Notes: generated from the letters alone by a model not told the origin. 32,401 bases of DNA from an uncultured Thiodictyon sp. (GCF_903946935.1 NZ_CAJAXH010000019.1:1-32401), one strand, 5' to 3'. Positions 8,838 to 17,566 are shown, counted from the stretch's first letter. Translations and numbers: made by a program.

Positions 8838-8955
8838 CAGCCTGTCGGACTTGATGGCGTAACCGATTGATTAAACAGGAAAACGACTTTTTGGCGCAAA
8901 AGAGGAAACTCTTTGCATTCAATCGGTTGCATCACTAAGTCCGACAGCCTGCTAG
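8834..8955. mobile_element. MITE-like element with 19-bp terminal inverted repeats
   Basis: The ends 8834-8852 and 8937-8955 are inverted copies matching at 18 of 19 positions (CTAGCAGCCTGTCGGACTT on the left). Imperfect inverted similarity continues inward through an AACCGATTGA / TCAATCGGTT pair. At 122 bp there is no room for a transposase. The left end supplies the TAG stop codon of mprF, so insertion may have reset that protein's last residue. The transcript would fold into a long hairpin between mprF and the acvB-like gene, which could attenuate or stabilise the message. Confidence 0.75.
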
Positions 8956-8973
8956 AAAGCACATTCGCCGCCA

Positions 8974-10395
8974 ATGAACGCAAAGCGCATAATGCCATTC
9001 GCCACCCGCTATCTCCTTCGCTCGCTGCCAGCGTTGCTCTGCACCCTGCTGCTGGCCCGCCCGGCGTTCGCCGAGGTCACGCAGGAGCAGGTCGCGAGCC
9101 CCGTCGGGACCGTCCACCTGGTGCGTCCTGACGGCGAGGCCAAGGGCCTGGTCCTGTACCTGCCCGGAGCGCGGGGCTGGGATGCGCAGGCCGCCGCCAC
9201 CGCGCGGGAGGTCGCCGAGCAGGGGCACCTGGTCGCCGGGCTCGAGTGGTCAGGGTCGGCCCCGGCGGCGGGACAACCCGCACAGTGCTGGGACCTGGCG
9301 GATGAGTTGGACCGCCTGGCCCACTGGGTGGGGGCGCGCGAGACCCTGCCCAAGGACGCACTGCCCACGCTGCTCGGTGAGTCGGAGGGCGCCGCCCTGG
9401 TCTATGGCGCCTTGCTGCAATCGCCCGCGCACCGCTTTCATGCTGCGATCACCCGGGGTTTTTGTCCGCGCTGGCCGGCGGTCGCGCCGCCCTGCCAACG
9501 CGAGGCCCTGACCGCAGCCATGGTCCAGGGCGACCGGCTCCTGCCCGCCACGCGGGTATCGGCCGCGTGGTTCCTGTTCGACGGCGCCGCCGCCTGTCCC
9601 GCGGACCAGGTCGCCGCCTTTGCCAACCAGGTGGCGAACGCCCGGGTGTCGGTCGACCGCGCCAAGCCCAGCGAGACGGATGGCGAGGACTTGAGTCCCA
9701 TGGCCTCGTTCATGCAGTGGCTCGATCCGACGATTCACGACCAGATTGCCGAGGGCGCGGCCGATGAGGACATCGCCGGCCTGCCCCTGATCGAGGTCCG
9801 TGCCCCCCAGGAGGCCCCCAAGACCTTTGCAGTCATGCTCTCAGGTGACGGCGGCTGGGCCGCCATCGATCGCGGGGTGAGCGCGCAACTGGCCGCCAAG
9901 GGGATCAGCACGGTCGGTTGGGACTCGCTCAGTTATTTCTGGAAGCCCCGCACCCCGACCGAGGCCGCGGAGGACTTGGCGCAGGTGGTGCGCCACTATT
10001 TGGCCGCCTGGCACAAGGAGCGGGTGATCCTCATCGGCTATTCCTTCGGTGCGGAGGTGCTGTCCTTCATGGCCAACGGACTGCCGGCCGACCTGCGCCC
10101 AAGGGTCCAGGTTGCCGCCTTCTTGGGCCTCGGCCGAACCGCTATGTTTGAGTTCCACCTGGGTGATTGGCTCAACACCGAGCGCGGCGCCAAGGCCCGG
10201 CCGGTATTGCCCCAGATGCAGGCACTGGGCTGGACCCGCGGCCTGTGTGTCTACGGCGCGGACGAGGAAGAGAGCCTCTGCCCGGACCTGGCCGGACTCG
10301 GGATCAAGGTCCACAAGGTCGCCGGCGATCACCACTTCGACGACGACTACCCGAAGGTGGCGGACCTGATCCTGGCGTCCTTGGCCACTCCATGA
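8974..10395 (+). CDS. acvB: AcvB/VirJ-family periplasmic alpha/beta hydrolase
   Basis: 473 residues with a signal peptide ending ARPAFA and a two-part layout typical of AcvB. The C-terminal VirJ domain shows GDGGW (near residue 290, oxyanion region), the nucleophile elbow G355-Y-S-F-G-A (Ser357) and the terminal GDHHFDDDY (His453 or 454). AcvB of Agrobacterium is established as a hydrolase of lysyl-phosphatidylglycerol, and its orthologue AtvA in rhizobia is encoded with the lysyl-PG synthase LpiA. The position directly after mprF fits the same synthesis/turnover pair. The ATG at 8974 lies within repeat-like sequence also found at 17572; the ATG at 8992 (MPFATRY) leaves an intact signal peptide and may be the real start. 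Neither has a strong ribosome binding site. Confidence 0.85.
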   Translation: MNAKRIMPFATRYLLRSLPALLCTLLLARPAFAEVTQEQVASPVGTVHLVRPDGEAKGLVLYLPGARGWDAQAAATAREVAEQGHLVAGLEWSGSAPAAGQPAQCWDLADELDRLAHWVGARETLPKDALPTLLGESEGAALVYGALLQSPAHRFHAAITRGFCPRWPAVAPPCQREALTAAMVQGDRLLPATRVSAAWFLFDGAAACPADQVAAFANQVANARVSVDRAKPSETDGEDLSPMASFMQWLDPTIHDQIAEGAADEDIAGLPLIEVRAPQEAPKTFAVMLSGDGGWAAIDRGVSAQLAAKGISTVGWDSLSYFWKPRTPTEAAEDLAQVVRHYLAAWHKERVILIGYSFGAEVLSFMANGLPADLRPRVQVAAFLGLGRTAMFEFHLGDWLNTERGAKARPVLPQMQALGWTRGLCVYGADEEESLCPDLAGLGIKVHKVAGDHHFDDDYPKVADLILASLATP

Positions 10396-10432
10396 CCGAA
10401 ATCGCCAGTCCAAGGCGGCAACCTTTGAGGCG

Positions 10433-10456
10433 CAAGGCGGCAGTTCCGCCGCCTTG
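10433..10456. terminator. Perfect 9-bp hairpin between convergent genes
   Basis: CAAGGCGGC-AGTTCC-GCCGCCTTG. It sits 38 bases after the acvB-like stop and 58 bases before the stop of the leftward DUF533 gene, where a bidirectional terminator would be expected. There is no T-tract on either side, so it could equally be a REP-type palindrome. Confidence 0.45.
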
Positions 10457-10514
10457 GAGCAGTCGCGCGCCGCTGCGGCCGCGCGCGTCCTGGGTCGGTT
10501 TGAGCGCCGCAGCC

Positions 10515-11297
10515 TCAGACCTTGACCCCCAGGGTCTGCTGGATGTTCTGGACCACCGCGGCATCCAACCCAGTCTTCTTGGCCAGGTCCGCCAGGTAGG
10601 CCTGCTCTTGGGGGGTGTCGACCTCGATCGCCAGGAGCGAGGCGGCATAGACCTGGGCCGCCACCTCCTGGTTGGGGATGGCGGCGGCGAAGGCGTCCAG
10701 GTCCAGTGGTTGCCGCAGCTCCTTCATGATCCAGGCCTCCGCGTCGCCATCCATCCCGGCCTCCTTCAGCTTGCCGACGATGCGGATGATCTCATCCGCA
10801 GTGACCTCACCATCGGCCTTGGCGGCATTGATCATACCCCTGATGACCAGTTCCGCGGTATTGGCCAATACCTGGTGATCCGCTGGGGTCGGTGCCGCCG
10901 TCATGGCGACCGGCACCGCGCCGCCGCTGAAGGCCGGGGCGGCCCCACCCTCGGCGCCCTGACCGGCGCTGGTCAGGGCCTTGTAGGCGACGCCCGCGAG
11001 CAACGCGAGCGCCCCGCCCTTCACGGCACCGGAGACTGAACTGCCACCCCCGCCGAGCACAGACCCCAGCACGGCGCCGAGGCCGGCCGCCTGCGTCGGG
11101 TTGGTAGCCGCATTGCCCAACGTGGTCTTGGCCGTCTCCAGCACCGTGTTCAGGATGCCGCTTGCCCCGCCCTGGCGATCGACCATGTTGCCGATATTGG
11201 CCTGCAGGTCTTGAAGGACATTGCCGACACGTTGCCCGCCCGATTGACCCATCGCATTCTGGATAAAGGTCCCGACTAGCTCGCTTAGGTTCGCCAT
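10515..11297 (-). CDS. DUF533/TerB-like (YebE-type) protein
   Basis: 260 residues. The N-terminus (MANLSELVGTFIQNAMGQ) and Gly/Ala-rich middle (residues ~85-125, with a candidate hydrophobic segment GGALALLAGVAYKAL) precede a C-terminal TerB-like helical domain (residues ~145-255: LVIRGMINAAKADGEVTADE, then repeated helices ending in QNIQQTLGVKV). The architecture matches the DUF533/YebE family, whose biochemical role is not established; YebE of E. coli is an inner-membrane protein of stress regulons. The ATG at 11297 is chosen for its GGAGAGA ribosome binding site five bases upstream. The longer frame to 11684 runs into insertion-sequence remnants and is not used. Confidence 0.8.
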   Translation of the reverse strand: MANLSELVGTFIQNAMGQSGGQRVGNVLQDLQANIGNMVDRQGGASGILNTVLETAKTTLGNAATNPTQAAGLGAVLGSVLGGGGSSVSGAVKGGALALLAGVAYKALTSAGQGAEGGAAPAFSGGAVPVAMTAAPTPADHQVLANTAELVIRGMINAAKADGEVTADEIIRIVGKLKEAGMDGDAEAWIMKELRQPLDLDAFAAAIPNQEVAAQVYAASLLAIEVDTPQEQAYLADLAKKTGLDAAVVQNIQQTLGVKV

Positions 11298-11633
11298 AGG
11301 TCTCTCCGCTTCGTTGTGGTGGTCTGGTCGATTCGGCACGCCGTTTGCGTCGAGGCCGAGTAGACGGATGAGCGTCCACGCGGCTTGAGTGTTTCCGATC
11401 TGGGCGCCGGGGGAGGTTAGCCCGAGCGTTGCGCTCCGTCTATGCAATTTCCGCAACCAGGAGAGCACCGTTGCAGGCGCCCAGACAACCACCGGTCGCC
11501 GCTCGCAAGGCCGCGAAACCAATGGCCTTCGTTGTCGTTCAGGACAACGACGACCCCGGCGTTTGGGAGGCGGGGAAGTCGTCGTTTCACCCATCGGGTG
11601 CGCCCCTCCTTGAGGTGGGCGCGCGCCGCGGGG

Positions 11634-11683
11634 GCGGACATTTCTAACTTGCACAAACCGGACATTTGAATCTTGCGCTGACA
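11634..11683 (-). mobile_element. Solitary insertion-sequence end, probably IS21-like
   Basis: Two similar 17-mers, GGACATTTCTAACTTGC (11636) and GGACATTTGAATCTTGC (11660), are spaced 24 bp apart and the block ends in CTGACA, so the minus strand begins TGTCAG. Repeated terminal motifs of this kind and a TGTCAGCGC start are typical of IS21-family ends. No transposase genes remain. The rest of 11298-11949 holds only this remnant and the palindrome at 11806; no gene is seen there. Confidence 0.45.
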
Positions 11684-11805
11684 CCGCGATAGCCGATAAG
11701 ACTGATTATGTAAAGTAGCGCAACGGCGGGCAGTGCGCAGGGTGACCGACCAGACGAGTACGAGGGCCGCCAGCGTCCATTGAGCCTAGAAAAAGCAGTT
11801 GTCAC

Positions 11806-11854
11806 GCCAAGCTCGCCAAGGCTTTAACCGATTGTATTTCTTGGCGAGCTTGGC
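11806..11854. repeat. CGCCAAG-type palindromic repeat, copy 1
   Basis: Perfect 15-bp inverted repeat GCCAAGCTCGCCAAG (11806-11820) and its complement (11840-11854) around a 19-nt loop, flanked by CACGCCAAG/CTTGGCGTGAG. It is the same family as 16320-16433, and is located past the 3' end of the GNAT gene. Confidence 0.65.
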
Positions 11855-11949
11855 GCCTTGGCGTGAGCAATTCCCGGGTTTAGGTTGAGCGCACCGCGTA
11901 TCGAACCTCACCCGACAACCGCCGCAGTCCACACGACCGCGCTCGGACA

Positions 11950-12822
11950 TTAGCCCAACTCGAAGGTCGTGACACCGAAGATGCGCTGGTGGGCAAGCGC
12001 GGGCGGCGGTCCCAGATACATCCGGGCGCAGCCGAAGACCTCGATCATCTGGTGCCGATGCACGAGCGCGAGGGCGGCCGGGTTGTTTTCCGGCGCGTCG
12101 AGAAACAGCGGGCCGCCGACGGCGAACCCGGCCAGTTGCGCGTAAAGTGCCATGGCGGCTGGCGTATCGTCAGCGAACAAGGGACCGATCTTGCAGCCGG
12201 CGCGACAACGGCGGACCGCCCCGTATCCGCTTAGTTTACCGCCGCGCCGGCAACCCAGTGCAAGCGCATCGGGCTGGGCAATCCACTTGCCCAAGAAGGT
12301 CGGACGCGGGGCGGGAAAGCAGGTGCGGTCATAGTCAATGACCTGATCGAAAGGAATCTCGGCCAACGGGACAATCTCTTCGTCACCAATTGGGGCGGTG
12401 GCTGGATGGTCCGGAATGTCGGCGCGAAAACGGATGTCGCGATGCGAGAATACAAAGCCGCCCTTGGCGTAGTAGTCCTGCATCGCGAATACACCGTCCA
12501 TGCCGATGCTCGCCCCCGGATTCAGGCGTGCCAGCAGGCGTTCGCGGCGGGCGTGCCAGAGGGTATTGCCGAGCCCCTGGCCGCGAAACTCAGGCCGGAC
12601 GATAAAGAAGCCCATAAAGCCAAACTCACCCTGGTAGGAGGTGATGGCGCCGCCCCCAATCAAGACGCCGTCGCGCTCCGCGGCGATGAAGGCGTCCGGG
12701 TCGGTGGCCCAGAACAGCTCGGCATCATGCAAACCGGGGTTCCAACCCTCCCGCGCGGCCCATTCGACCAGCTCGCCCACCTCGGGACGGGTCATGTTAC
12801 GGATCACCAGCGCATTGGTCAT
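11950..12822 (-). CDS. GNAT-family N-acetyltransferase with C-terminal YitH/HolE-like domain
   Basis: 290 residues. Residues 1-130 form a GNAT fold, with [18 protein letters not shown] at residues 72-89 containing the acetyl-CoA pyrophosphate loop R80-G-Q-G-L-G85. The second half (from about residue 150, [19 protein letters not shown], ending in YLGPPP and FGVTTFELG) matches the Acetyltransf_18 domain seen in YitH-type two-domain GNATs. The substrate is unknown. The ATG at 12822 has GAGGG eight bases upstream. The neighbours give no clear functional link. Confidence 0.85.
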   Translation of the reverse strand: MTNALVIRNMTRPEVGELVEWAAREGWNPGLHDAELFWATDPDAFIAAERDGVLIGGGAITSYQGEFGFMGFFIVRPEFRGQGLGNTLWHARRERLLARLNPGASIGMDGVFAMQDYYAKGGFVFSHRDIRFRADIPDHPATAPIGDEEIVPLAEIPFDQVIDYDRTCFPAPRPTFLGKWIAQPDALALGCRRGGKLSGYGAVRRCRAGCKIGPLFADDTPAAMALYAQLAGFAVGGPLFLDAPENNPAALALVHRHQMIEVFGCARMYLGPPPALAHQRIFGVTTFELG

Positions 12823-12874
12823 TATGCAGCCCTCATTGGTTGATCATTGCGGATACAGCAACCGGCTATTCTCG

Positions 12875-12896
12875 TTCCCACGCTCCAGCGTGGGAA
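12875..12896. repeat. REP-like perfect palindrome
   Basis: TTCCCACGCT-CC-AGCGTGGGAA, a 10-bp perfect stem with a 2-base loop, in the 321-bp gap between the divergent GNAT and ABC transporter genes. This palindrome type recurs widely in gammaproteobacterial intergenic DNA. I see no gene in the remainder of 12823-13143; promoters for both flanking genes must lie here but none is convincing by eye. Confidence 0.65.
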
Positions 12897-13143
12897 TGCC
12901 GTGCGGGCGCTCCGCGTCCGGTTTCAGCACGGGACGCGCAGCCCCCGCGCTTGCGCCCAGGCTGAGGCATAGGAGCCAGCCCGTAGGGTCCGTTGTGCGA
13001 ACCGACGACCTCGCCGTTAGCGCTGTGGCCGAAATTATGACCGAGGCCCTCGCAGAGACCATCAGCCTGCCTTCCAGACGGTTGGATCGCCCCCAATATG
13101 TGGTGAAGTGGAACCACCGGCAACCGATCCCCCCTGACGCCCT

Positions 13144-13797
13144 ATGCTCGAGCTCACCAACCTCTCCCGCCAGTTCAACGGGCGCCGTGTCCTGCAAGAC
13201 ATCTGCCTGCGCCTGCACCCGGGTGAATATGTGGCCATTGTCGGTGAGTCCGGCGTCGGCAAATCAACCCTGCTCAACCTGATCGCCGGGCTGGACCGGC
13301 CTGACAGCGGGCAGTTGGCGCTCGATGGCGCCCACTATGCGGACCTGAGCGAGGACGCGCTCACCCACCTGCGCCGCGACAAGCTGGGTTTCGTTTTCCA
13401 GGCCTTCCATGTGCTGCCGCATCTGACGGTACGCCAGAACGTCGCCCTGCCCTTGTGGCTCAAGGGCCTCAGCGGCGCGGCGGCAGACGGCCCGGCGCAG
13501 CAACTGCTGGAGGCGGTGGGCCTGGGCGCGCGCGCCGCCAGTTGGCCGCGGGAGCTCTCGGGCGGTGAGATGCAACGGGTGGCGATTGCCCGCGCGCTGG
13601 CCCATGGCCCACGCCTGGTGCTGGCCGACGAGCCGACCGGCAATCTGGACCCGGCCAACGCCGCGATGGTGCTGGCGCTGCTCGCGGAGCGCATCCGCGG
13701 GGCGGGCGCGATCGGCATCCTGGTCACCCATTCGCTGGAGGGGGCCAAGACGGCCGACCGGGTCCTGCATCTGACGGCCGCGGGGCTGGACGGATGA
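13144..13797 (+). CDS. ABC transporter ATP-binding protein (LolD/MacB-like)
   Basis: 217 residues, typical single ABC domain. Walker A is G34-E-S-G-V-G-K40-S-T42, the signature motif is L138-S-G-G-E-M-Q-R and Walker B is LVLAD162-E163-PT. It has an H-loop-like LVTHSLEG. It most resembles ATPases that work with FtsX/MacB-type permeases, which move or extract substrates from the periplasmic face (lipoproteins, peptides) rather than import nutrients. Its TGA stop overlaps the start of the permease gene (ATGA at 13794), so the two are translationally coupled. With the downstream lipocalin-like gene it forms an AttE/F/G/H-type operon. Confidence 0.9.
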   Translation: MLELTNLSRQFNGRRVLQDICLRLHPGEYVAIVGESGVGKSTLLNLIAGLDRPDSGQLALDGAHYADLSEDALTHLRRDKLGFVFQAFHVLPHLTVRQNVALPLWLKGLSGAAADGPAQQLLEAVGLGARAASWPRELSGGEMQRVAIARALAHGPRLVLADEPTGNLDPANAAMVLALLAERIRGAGAIGILVTHSLEGAKTADRVLHLTAAGLDG

Positions 13798-16301
13798 CCC
13801 TGGCGCCGGTCTTTTTCGGGTCGCTCGCCCGGCGGCGGGTGGCGACCCTGTTCTCCTTTGCCGCCATCGTACTGGGGGTCGCGCTGGGGATGGCGGTCGA
13901 GGCGGTCCACGATGCCGCGCTCACCGAATTCGGCCGCGGCCTGCGTGCCATGGCCGGCGCGGCGGACCTGCAGGTGGTGGGGCCGCGCGGCGGTTTTGAT
14001 GAGGCACTCTATGCCCGGCTCGCCGCCCGGCCGGAGGTGGCCGAGGCGAGTCCGGTGGTGGAGGTGGAGACCCAACTGGTCGACAGTCTGGACACCCTGC
14101 AACTGCTGGGGGTCGATGTCTTCACGCTGGCACGCGTAACCCCGGCACTGCTGCCACGCCCGGCGCAGACGGGCGCGGCAGAGGGTGACGCACGCTTCTC
14201 CATCCTGGCGGAGGACCGCGTCTTTCTCAGTGAGGCGGCGCAACAGGCGCTCGGGTTGAAACCCGGCGACCAGTTGCGGCTGCACGCGGGCAGCCAACCC
14301 CTGGAACTGCGGATCGCTGGCGACCTGCCGGGGGCCGCGGAGAATCGCCGCCTGGCGGTGATGGACATCGCCGCCGTGCAGCAGCACTTCGCCAAACTCG
14401 GGCGGCTGACCCGCATCGATCTGCGCCTGACCGAGGGCGTCGCACCAGCGGCGGCGCGGGTCGCCTTGCAAGCGATGCTGCCGGCCGGGGTGCTGATCGA
14501 GGCCCCGGCGGCGGCGGAGAACCAGGCGGCCAACCTGTCGCGCGCCTATCGGGTCAATCTGACCATGCTGGCGGCCATCGCGCTCGTCACCGGCGGCTTT
14601 CTGGTCTTCTCGGCCCAGGCGTTGTCGGTGGTGCGCCGCCGCACCGAGTTCGCCTTTCTGCGCGCCATCGGCCTTTCGCGCCGCAGTCTGTTCGCCTGGC
14701 TGCTGGCGGAGGGCGCACTGGTGGGACTGGCGGGCGGACTGGTCGGCGTGGCCGTTGGTCACGCGCTGGCATGGGGCATGCTGGCCGTCCTCGGCGGCGA
14801 TCTGGGCGCCGGGTTTTTCTCCGGGCTGACGCCGCAGCTCCAGTTCCAGCCCTGGACGACCGCACTGTATGTGGCGCTGGGCGTGCTGGCCGGCATGGCC
14901 GGCGCCTTTCTGCCGGCGCGCGAGGCGGCCACCGTATCGCCGGCCCAGGCGCTGAAGGCTGGGGACGAGGCGGCGCTGCTCGGCGGGCGCGGGCATCCGC
15001 GGCTGGGGTTGGCGATCCTGGCGGCGGGGCTAGCCGCCTGTTGGCTGCCGCCCATCAATGGCCTGCCGCTGGGCGGCTATCTGGCCGTCGATTGTCTGCT
15101 GGCAGGTGGGGTGCTGCTGTTGCCGGTCATCGCCTCCGCCCTCGCCTGGCTGTTGCCGACGGGCGGCCCGGTGCCGTCCCGGCTCGCCGCGGCCCGCCTC
15201 GGCGCCGCGCCTGGTCACGCGGTGGTGGCGGCGGCCGGGGTGCTGACCAGTGTTGCACTGGCGGCGGCGATGGCGATCATGGTCGCCTCCTTTCGCGATT
15301 CGGTGGATGAATGGCTGGGCCAGGTCCTGCCCGCCGACCTCTATCTGCGGGTCGGCAAGATCAGCAGTTCCGGCTTTCTGGACGAGCCCCAGCAGGGACG
15401 GATCAAGGCCGTGCCGGGCATCCGCGAGATCCGTTTCACACGCGAGGACAGCCTGCGCCTGGCCCCCGGGCGGGCGCCGGTGGCCCTGCTGGCCCGGCCA
15501 ATCTCGGGCGACGGGCACGAGGTGCCCCTGATCGCCGCCGCGCGGCCCGGCGGCGGCGCGCCGGCCATCTGGGTCTCCGAGGCGATGCAGGACCTCTACG
15601 GCTGGCGACCCGGCCAGTCGGTCGAGGTGCCGCTCGCCGGGCGGCCGGTCGCGCTGCGCGTGGGCGGCGTTTGGCGGGACTACGCGCGCCAGACCGGGAC
15701 GTTGATGATCGATCTGGAGGACTACCGCCGGCTCACCGGCGATCGGCTCGCCAATCACGCGGCCATCTTTCTCGCCCCCGGGGCGGTGGCGGACCAGGTG
15801 GCCGCCGCGCTCAAGGCCACCGGTGAGCCAGGTGCGCTGGAGGTCACCGACCCGGGGTTTATCCGCGGCATGACGCTGCGCATCTTCGATCGCACCTTTG
15901 CGGTCACCTATCTGCTGGAGGCGGTCGCGGTGGGCATCGGGCTCGCCGGGGTGGCCGCGAGCTTTGCCGCCCTGGCAGCGGCGCGGCGGCGCGAGTTCGG
16001 GATGTTGCGCCACCTGGGGCTCACGCGCCGCCAGATCGGTTGGATGCTCGCCCAGGAGGGGGCCTTGGCGGCCGGGGTCGGGGTGCTCGGCGGACTATTG
16101 ATCGGCGGGGCCATCGGCCTGGTGTTGATCGAGGTGGTCAATCGGCAGAGCTTCCATTGGAGCATGGACATCCACGTCCCCTGGGGGTCGCTCGCCTGGT
16201 TCGCCGGCGGTCTGATCGCCCTGGCGGCCCTGGCCGCGGTGCTCGCCGGGCGCCAGGCGATGCGGCAAGAGGCGGTGCTGGCGGTGCGGGAGGATTGGTG
16301 A
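13794..16301 (+). CDS. ABC transporter permease, duplicated FtsX domains
   Basis: 835 residues. The N-terminal helix (RVATLFSFAAIVLGVALGMAVE) is followed by a periplasmic MacB_PCD-like domain (~residues 40-245). Three helices of the first FtsX domain follow (from about 250, with RRRTEFAFLRAIGLSRRSLF), then central helices and a second periplasmic domain. The final FtsX domain is from about 700 (AARRREFGMLRHLGLTRRQIG). The paired REFxxLRxLGxxRR cytoplasmic motifs are diagnostic of FtsX-type permeases and mark the ATPase contact sites. It is the inner-membrane partner of the ATPase overlapping its start. The substrate is unknown; association with an AttH-like lipocalin suggests a lipid or hydrophobic ligand (inference). 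Confidence 0.9.
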   Translation: MTLAPVFFGSLARRRVATLFSFAAIVLGVALGMAVEAVHDAALTEFGRGLRAMAGAADLQVVGPRGGFDEALYARLAARPEVAEASPVVEVETQLVDSLDTLQLLGVDVFTLARVTPALLPRPAQTGAAEGDARFSILAEDRVFLSEAAQQALGLKPGDQLRLHAGSQPLELRIAGDLPGAAENRRLAVMDIAAVQQHFAKLGRLTRIDLRLTEGVAPAAARVALQAMLPAGVLIEAPAAAENQAANLSRAYRVNLTMLAAIALVTGGFLVFSAQALSVVRRRTEFAFLRAIGLSRRSLFAWLLAEGALVGLAGGLVGVAVGHALAWGMLAVLGGDLGAGFFSGLTPQLQFQPWTTALYVALGVLAGMAGAFLPAREAATVSPAQALKAGDEAALLGGRGHPRLGLAILAAGLAACWLPPINGLPLGGYLAVDCLLAGGVLLLPVIASALAWLLPTGGPVPSRLAAARLGAAPGHAVVAAAGVLTSVALAAAMAIMVASFRDSVDEWLGQVLPADLYLRVGKISSSGFLDEPQQGRIKAVPGIREIRFTREDSLRLAPGRAPVALLARPISGDGHEVPLIAAARPGGGAPAIWVSEAMQDLYGWRPGQSVEVPLAGRPVALRVGGVWRDYARQTGTLMIDLEDYRRLTGDRLANHAAIFLAPGAVADQVAAALKATGEPGALEVTDPGFIRGMTLRIFDRTFAVTYLLEAVAVGIGLAGVAASFAALAAARRREFGMLRHLGLTRRQIGWMLAQEGALAAGVGVLGGLLIGGAIGLVLIEVVNRQSFHWSMDIHVPWGSLAWFAGGLIALAALAAVLAGRQAMRQEAVLAVREDW

Positions 16302-16319
16302 TCGGCGCAGGAAGAGTTA

Positions 16320-16433
16320 TCACGCCAAGGCGCCAAGAACGCCGAGCGGAAGGTCGTCCCCAAGTCACTAGCAGAGGCCCGCGATGATTGATATCACATT
16401 GAGAACGCTTGGCGTCTTGGCGCCTTGGCGTGA
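16320..16433. repeat. CGCCAAG-type palindromic repeat, copy 2
   Basis: Perfect 18-bp inverted repeat: TCACGCCAAGGCGCCAAG (16320-16337) and its complement (16416-16433), separated by 78 bases. It lies between the permease gene and the lipocalin-like gene, and its right arm ends 20 bases before the latter's start codon. The long stem could influence expression of that gene relative to the transporter. Confidence 0.7.
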
Positions 16434-16453
16434 GACCTTCCGGAGCTGGAGCA

Positions 16454-17548
16454 ATGAATAGGCGCACCTGCCTCCTGGCTTTGGCGAGCCTGCCGGTCTG
16501 GCGGATCGCGGCAGCAGCGGAGCCGGATCAGGCCCCGCCGGTCACCTTCGACCCGGTACTACCCGGCCGCACCCTGACCTTCCCGGCCGATCACGGCGCC
16601 CACCCCGGGTTTCGCACCGAGTGGTGGTATGCCACCGGCTGGCTAGCCCTGCCGGACGGCAGCCCGCTGGGCTTCCAGACCACCTTCTTTCGCGTGCGCA
16701 CCGGCCTGGGGGAGGAGAACCCCAGTGCCTTCGCGCCCCGCCAATTGATCCTGGCGCACGCGGCCATCGCCGATCCACGCCTGGGGCGGCTGCGCCATGA
16801 TGAGCGCGCCGCCCGAGTCGGTTTCGGGCGCGCCGGATTTGAGTCGGGGCGGACCCGCGTGTGGGTCGGCGACTGGCGATTTGAGCAGACGGACGATCGT
16901 TATCACGCGCAGGTGAGCGGCGATGGGTTCGGCTATTCGCTCTCACTGGTCCCGGCCGGCCCGCCGCTGCTCAATGGCGCCGCCGGGTTCAGCGCCAAGG
17001 GGCCAGGCCCACGCGACGCGAGCTATTACTATAGCCGACCGCAACTCAAGGTCAGCGGCAGCGTGACCCTGGATGGCCGGACCCAATCAGTCACCGGTCT
17101 GGCCTGGCTGGATCACGAATGGTCGAGCGAATACCTGCCGCAAGGGGCCAAGGGCTGGGATTGGATTGGCGTGAATCTCGCTGACGGCGGCGCACTGATG
17201 GCCTTCCGGATGCGCGGCAATGACGGCCAGGCGATCTGGTCCGCCGCCACCCTCCAGCCGGCGGGCGGCCCGGCCCAGGCGCTACCGCCGGAGGCGGTTA
17301 CCTTTGAGCCGCTGCGCCACTGGCGCTCGCCGCGCACCGGTATCGACTACCCGGTCGAATGGCGGGTGCGTATCAATGAGCGCCGCTTTCTACTCCAACC
17401 GCTGATGGACGACCAGGAATTGGACAGCCGGCGCTCCACCGGTGCCGTCTATTGGGAGGGCGCGGTAGGGGTGACTGAAAACGGCCGGGAGGTCGGGCGG
17501 GGGTATCTGGAGATGACCGGGTATGGGGAGAAGATCCGGGTCGGATAA
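16454..17548 (+). CDS. AttH/CrtC-like lipocalin-domain protein
   Basis: 364 residues. The start at 16454 has GGAG nearby and gives an export signal MNRRTCLLALASL...AAAA with a twin-arginine-like NRRTCLL, so Tat export is possible. The mature part shows FPADHGAHPGFRTEWWYATGWL, GFQTTFFRVR, YYYSRPQLKVSG, GLAWLDHEWSSEYL, GWDWIGVNL and GRGYLEMTGY. These are the signature blocks of the CrtC/AttH family with two lipocalin-like barrels. The family includes carotenoid 1,2-hydratase, but most members lie beside FtsX-type ABC transporters, as here, and have no proven reaction. A periplasmic ligand-binding or hydratase role is inferred. It is the third gene of the transporter operon. Confidence 0.85.
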   Translation: MNRRTCLLALASLPVWRIAAAAEPDQAPPVTFDPVLPGRTLTFPADHGAHPGFRTEWWYATGWLALPDGSPLGFQTTFFRVRTGLGEENPSAFAPRQLILAHAAIADPRLGRLRHDERAARVGFGRAGFESGRTRVWVGDWRFEQTDDRYHAQVSGDGFGYSLSLVPAGPPLLNGAAGFSAKGPGPRDASYYYSRPQLKVSGSVTLDGRTQSVTGLAWLDHEWSSEYLPQGAKGWDWIGVNLADGGALMAFRMRGNDGQAIWSAATLQPAGGPAQALPPEAVTFEPLRHWRSPRTGIDYPVEWRVRINERRFLLQPLMDDQELDSRRSTGAVYWEGAVGVTENGREVGRGYLEMTGYGEKIRVG

Positions 17549-17566
17549 ACCTGGAAAGAGCATTTT

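Noticed and set aside
8834-8955. Interpretation of the mprF-acvB hairpin as an ordinary rho-independent terminator
   Set aside because: The 19-bp ends are 84 bases apart with further internal inverted similarity and no T-tract; an element-like structure fits better.
13335-14996. 553-residue leftward frame opposite the ABC transporter genes
   Set aside because: Gln/Arg/Gly-rich low-complexity translation, opposite two genes with full Walker and FtsX motifs.
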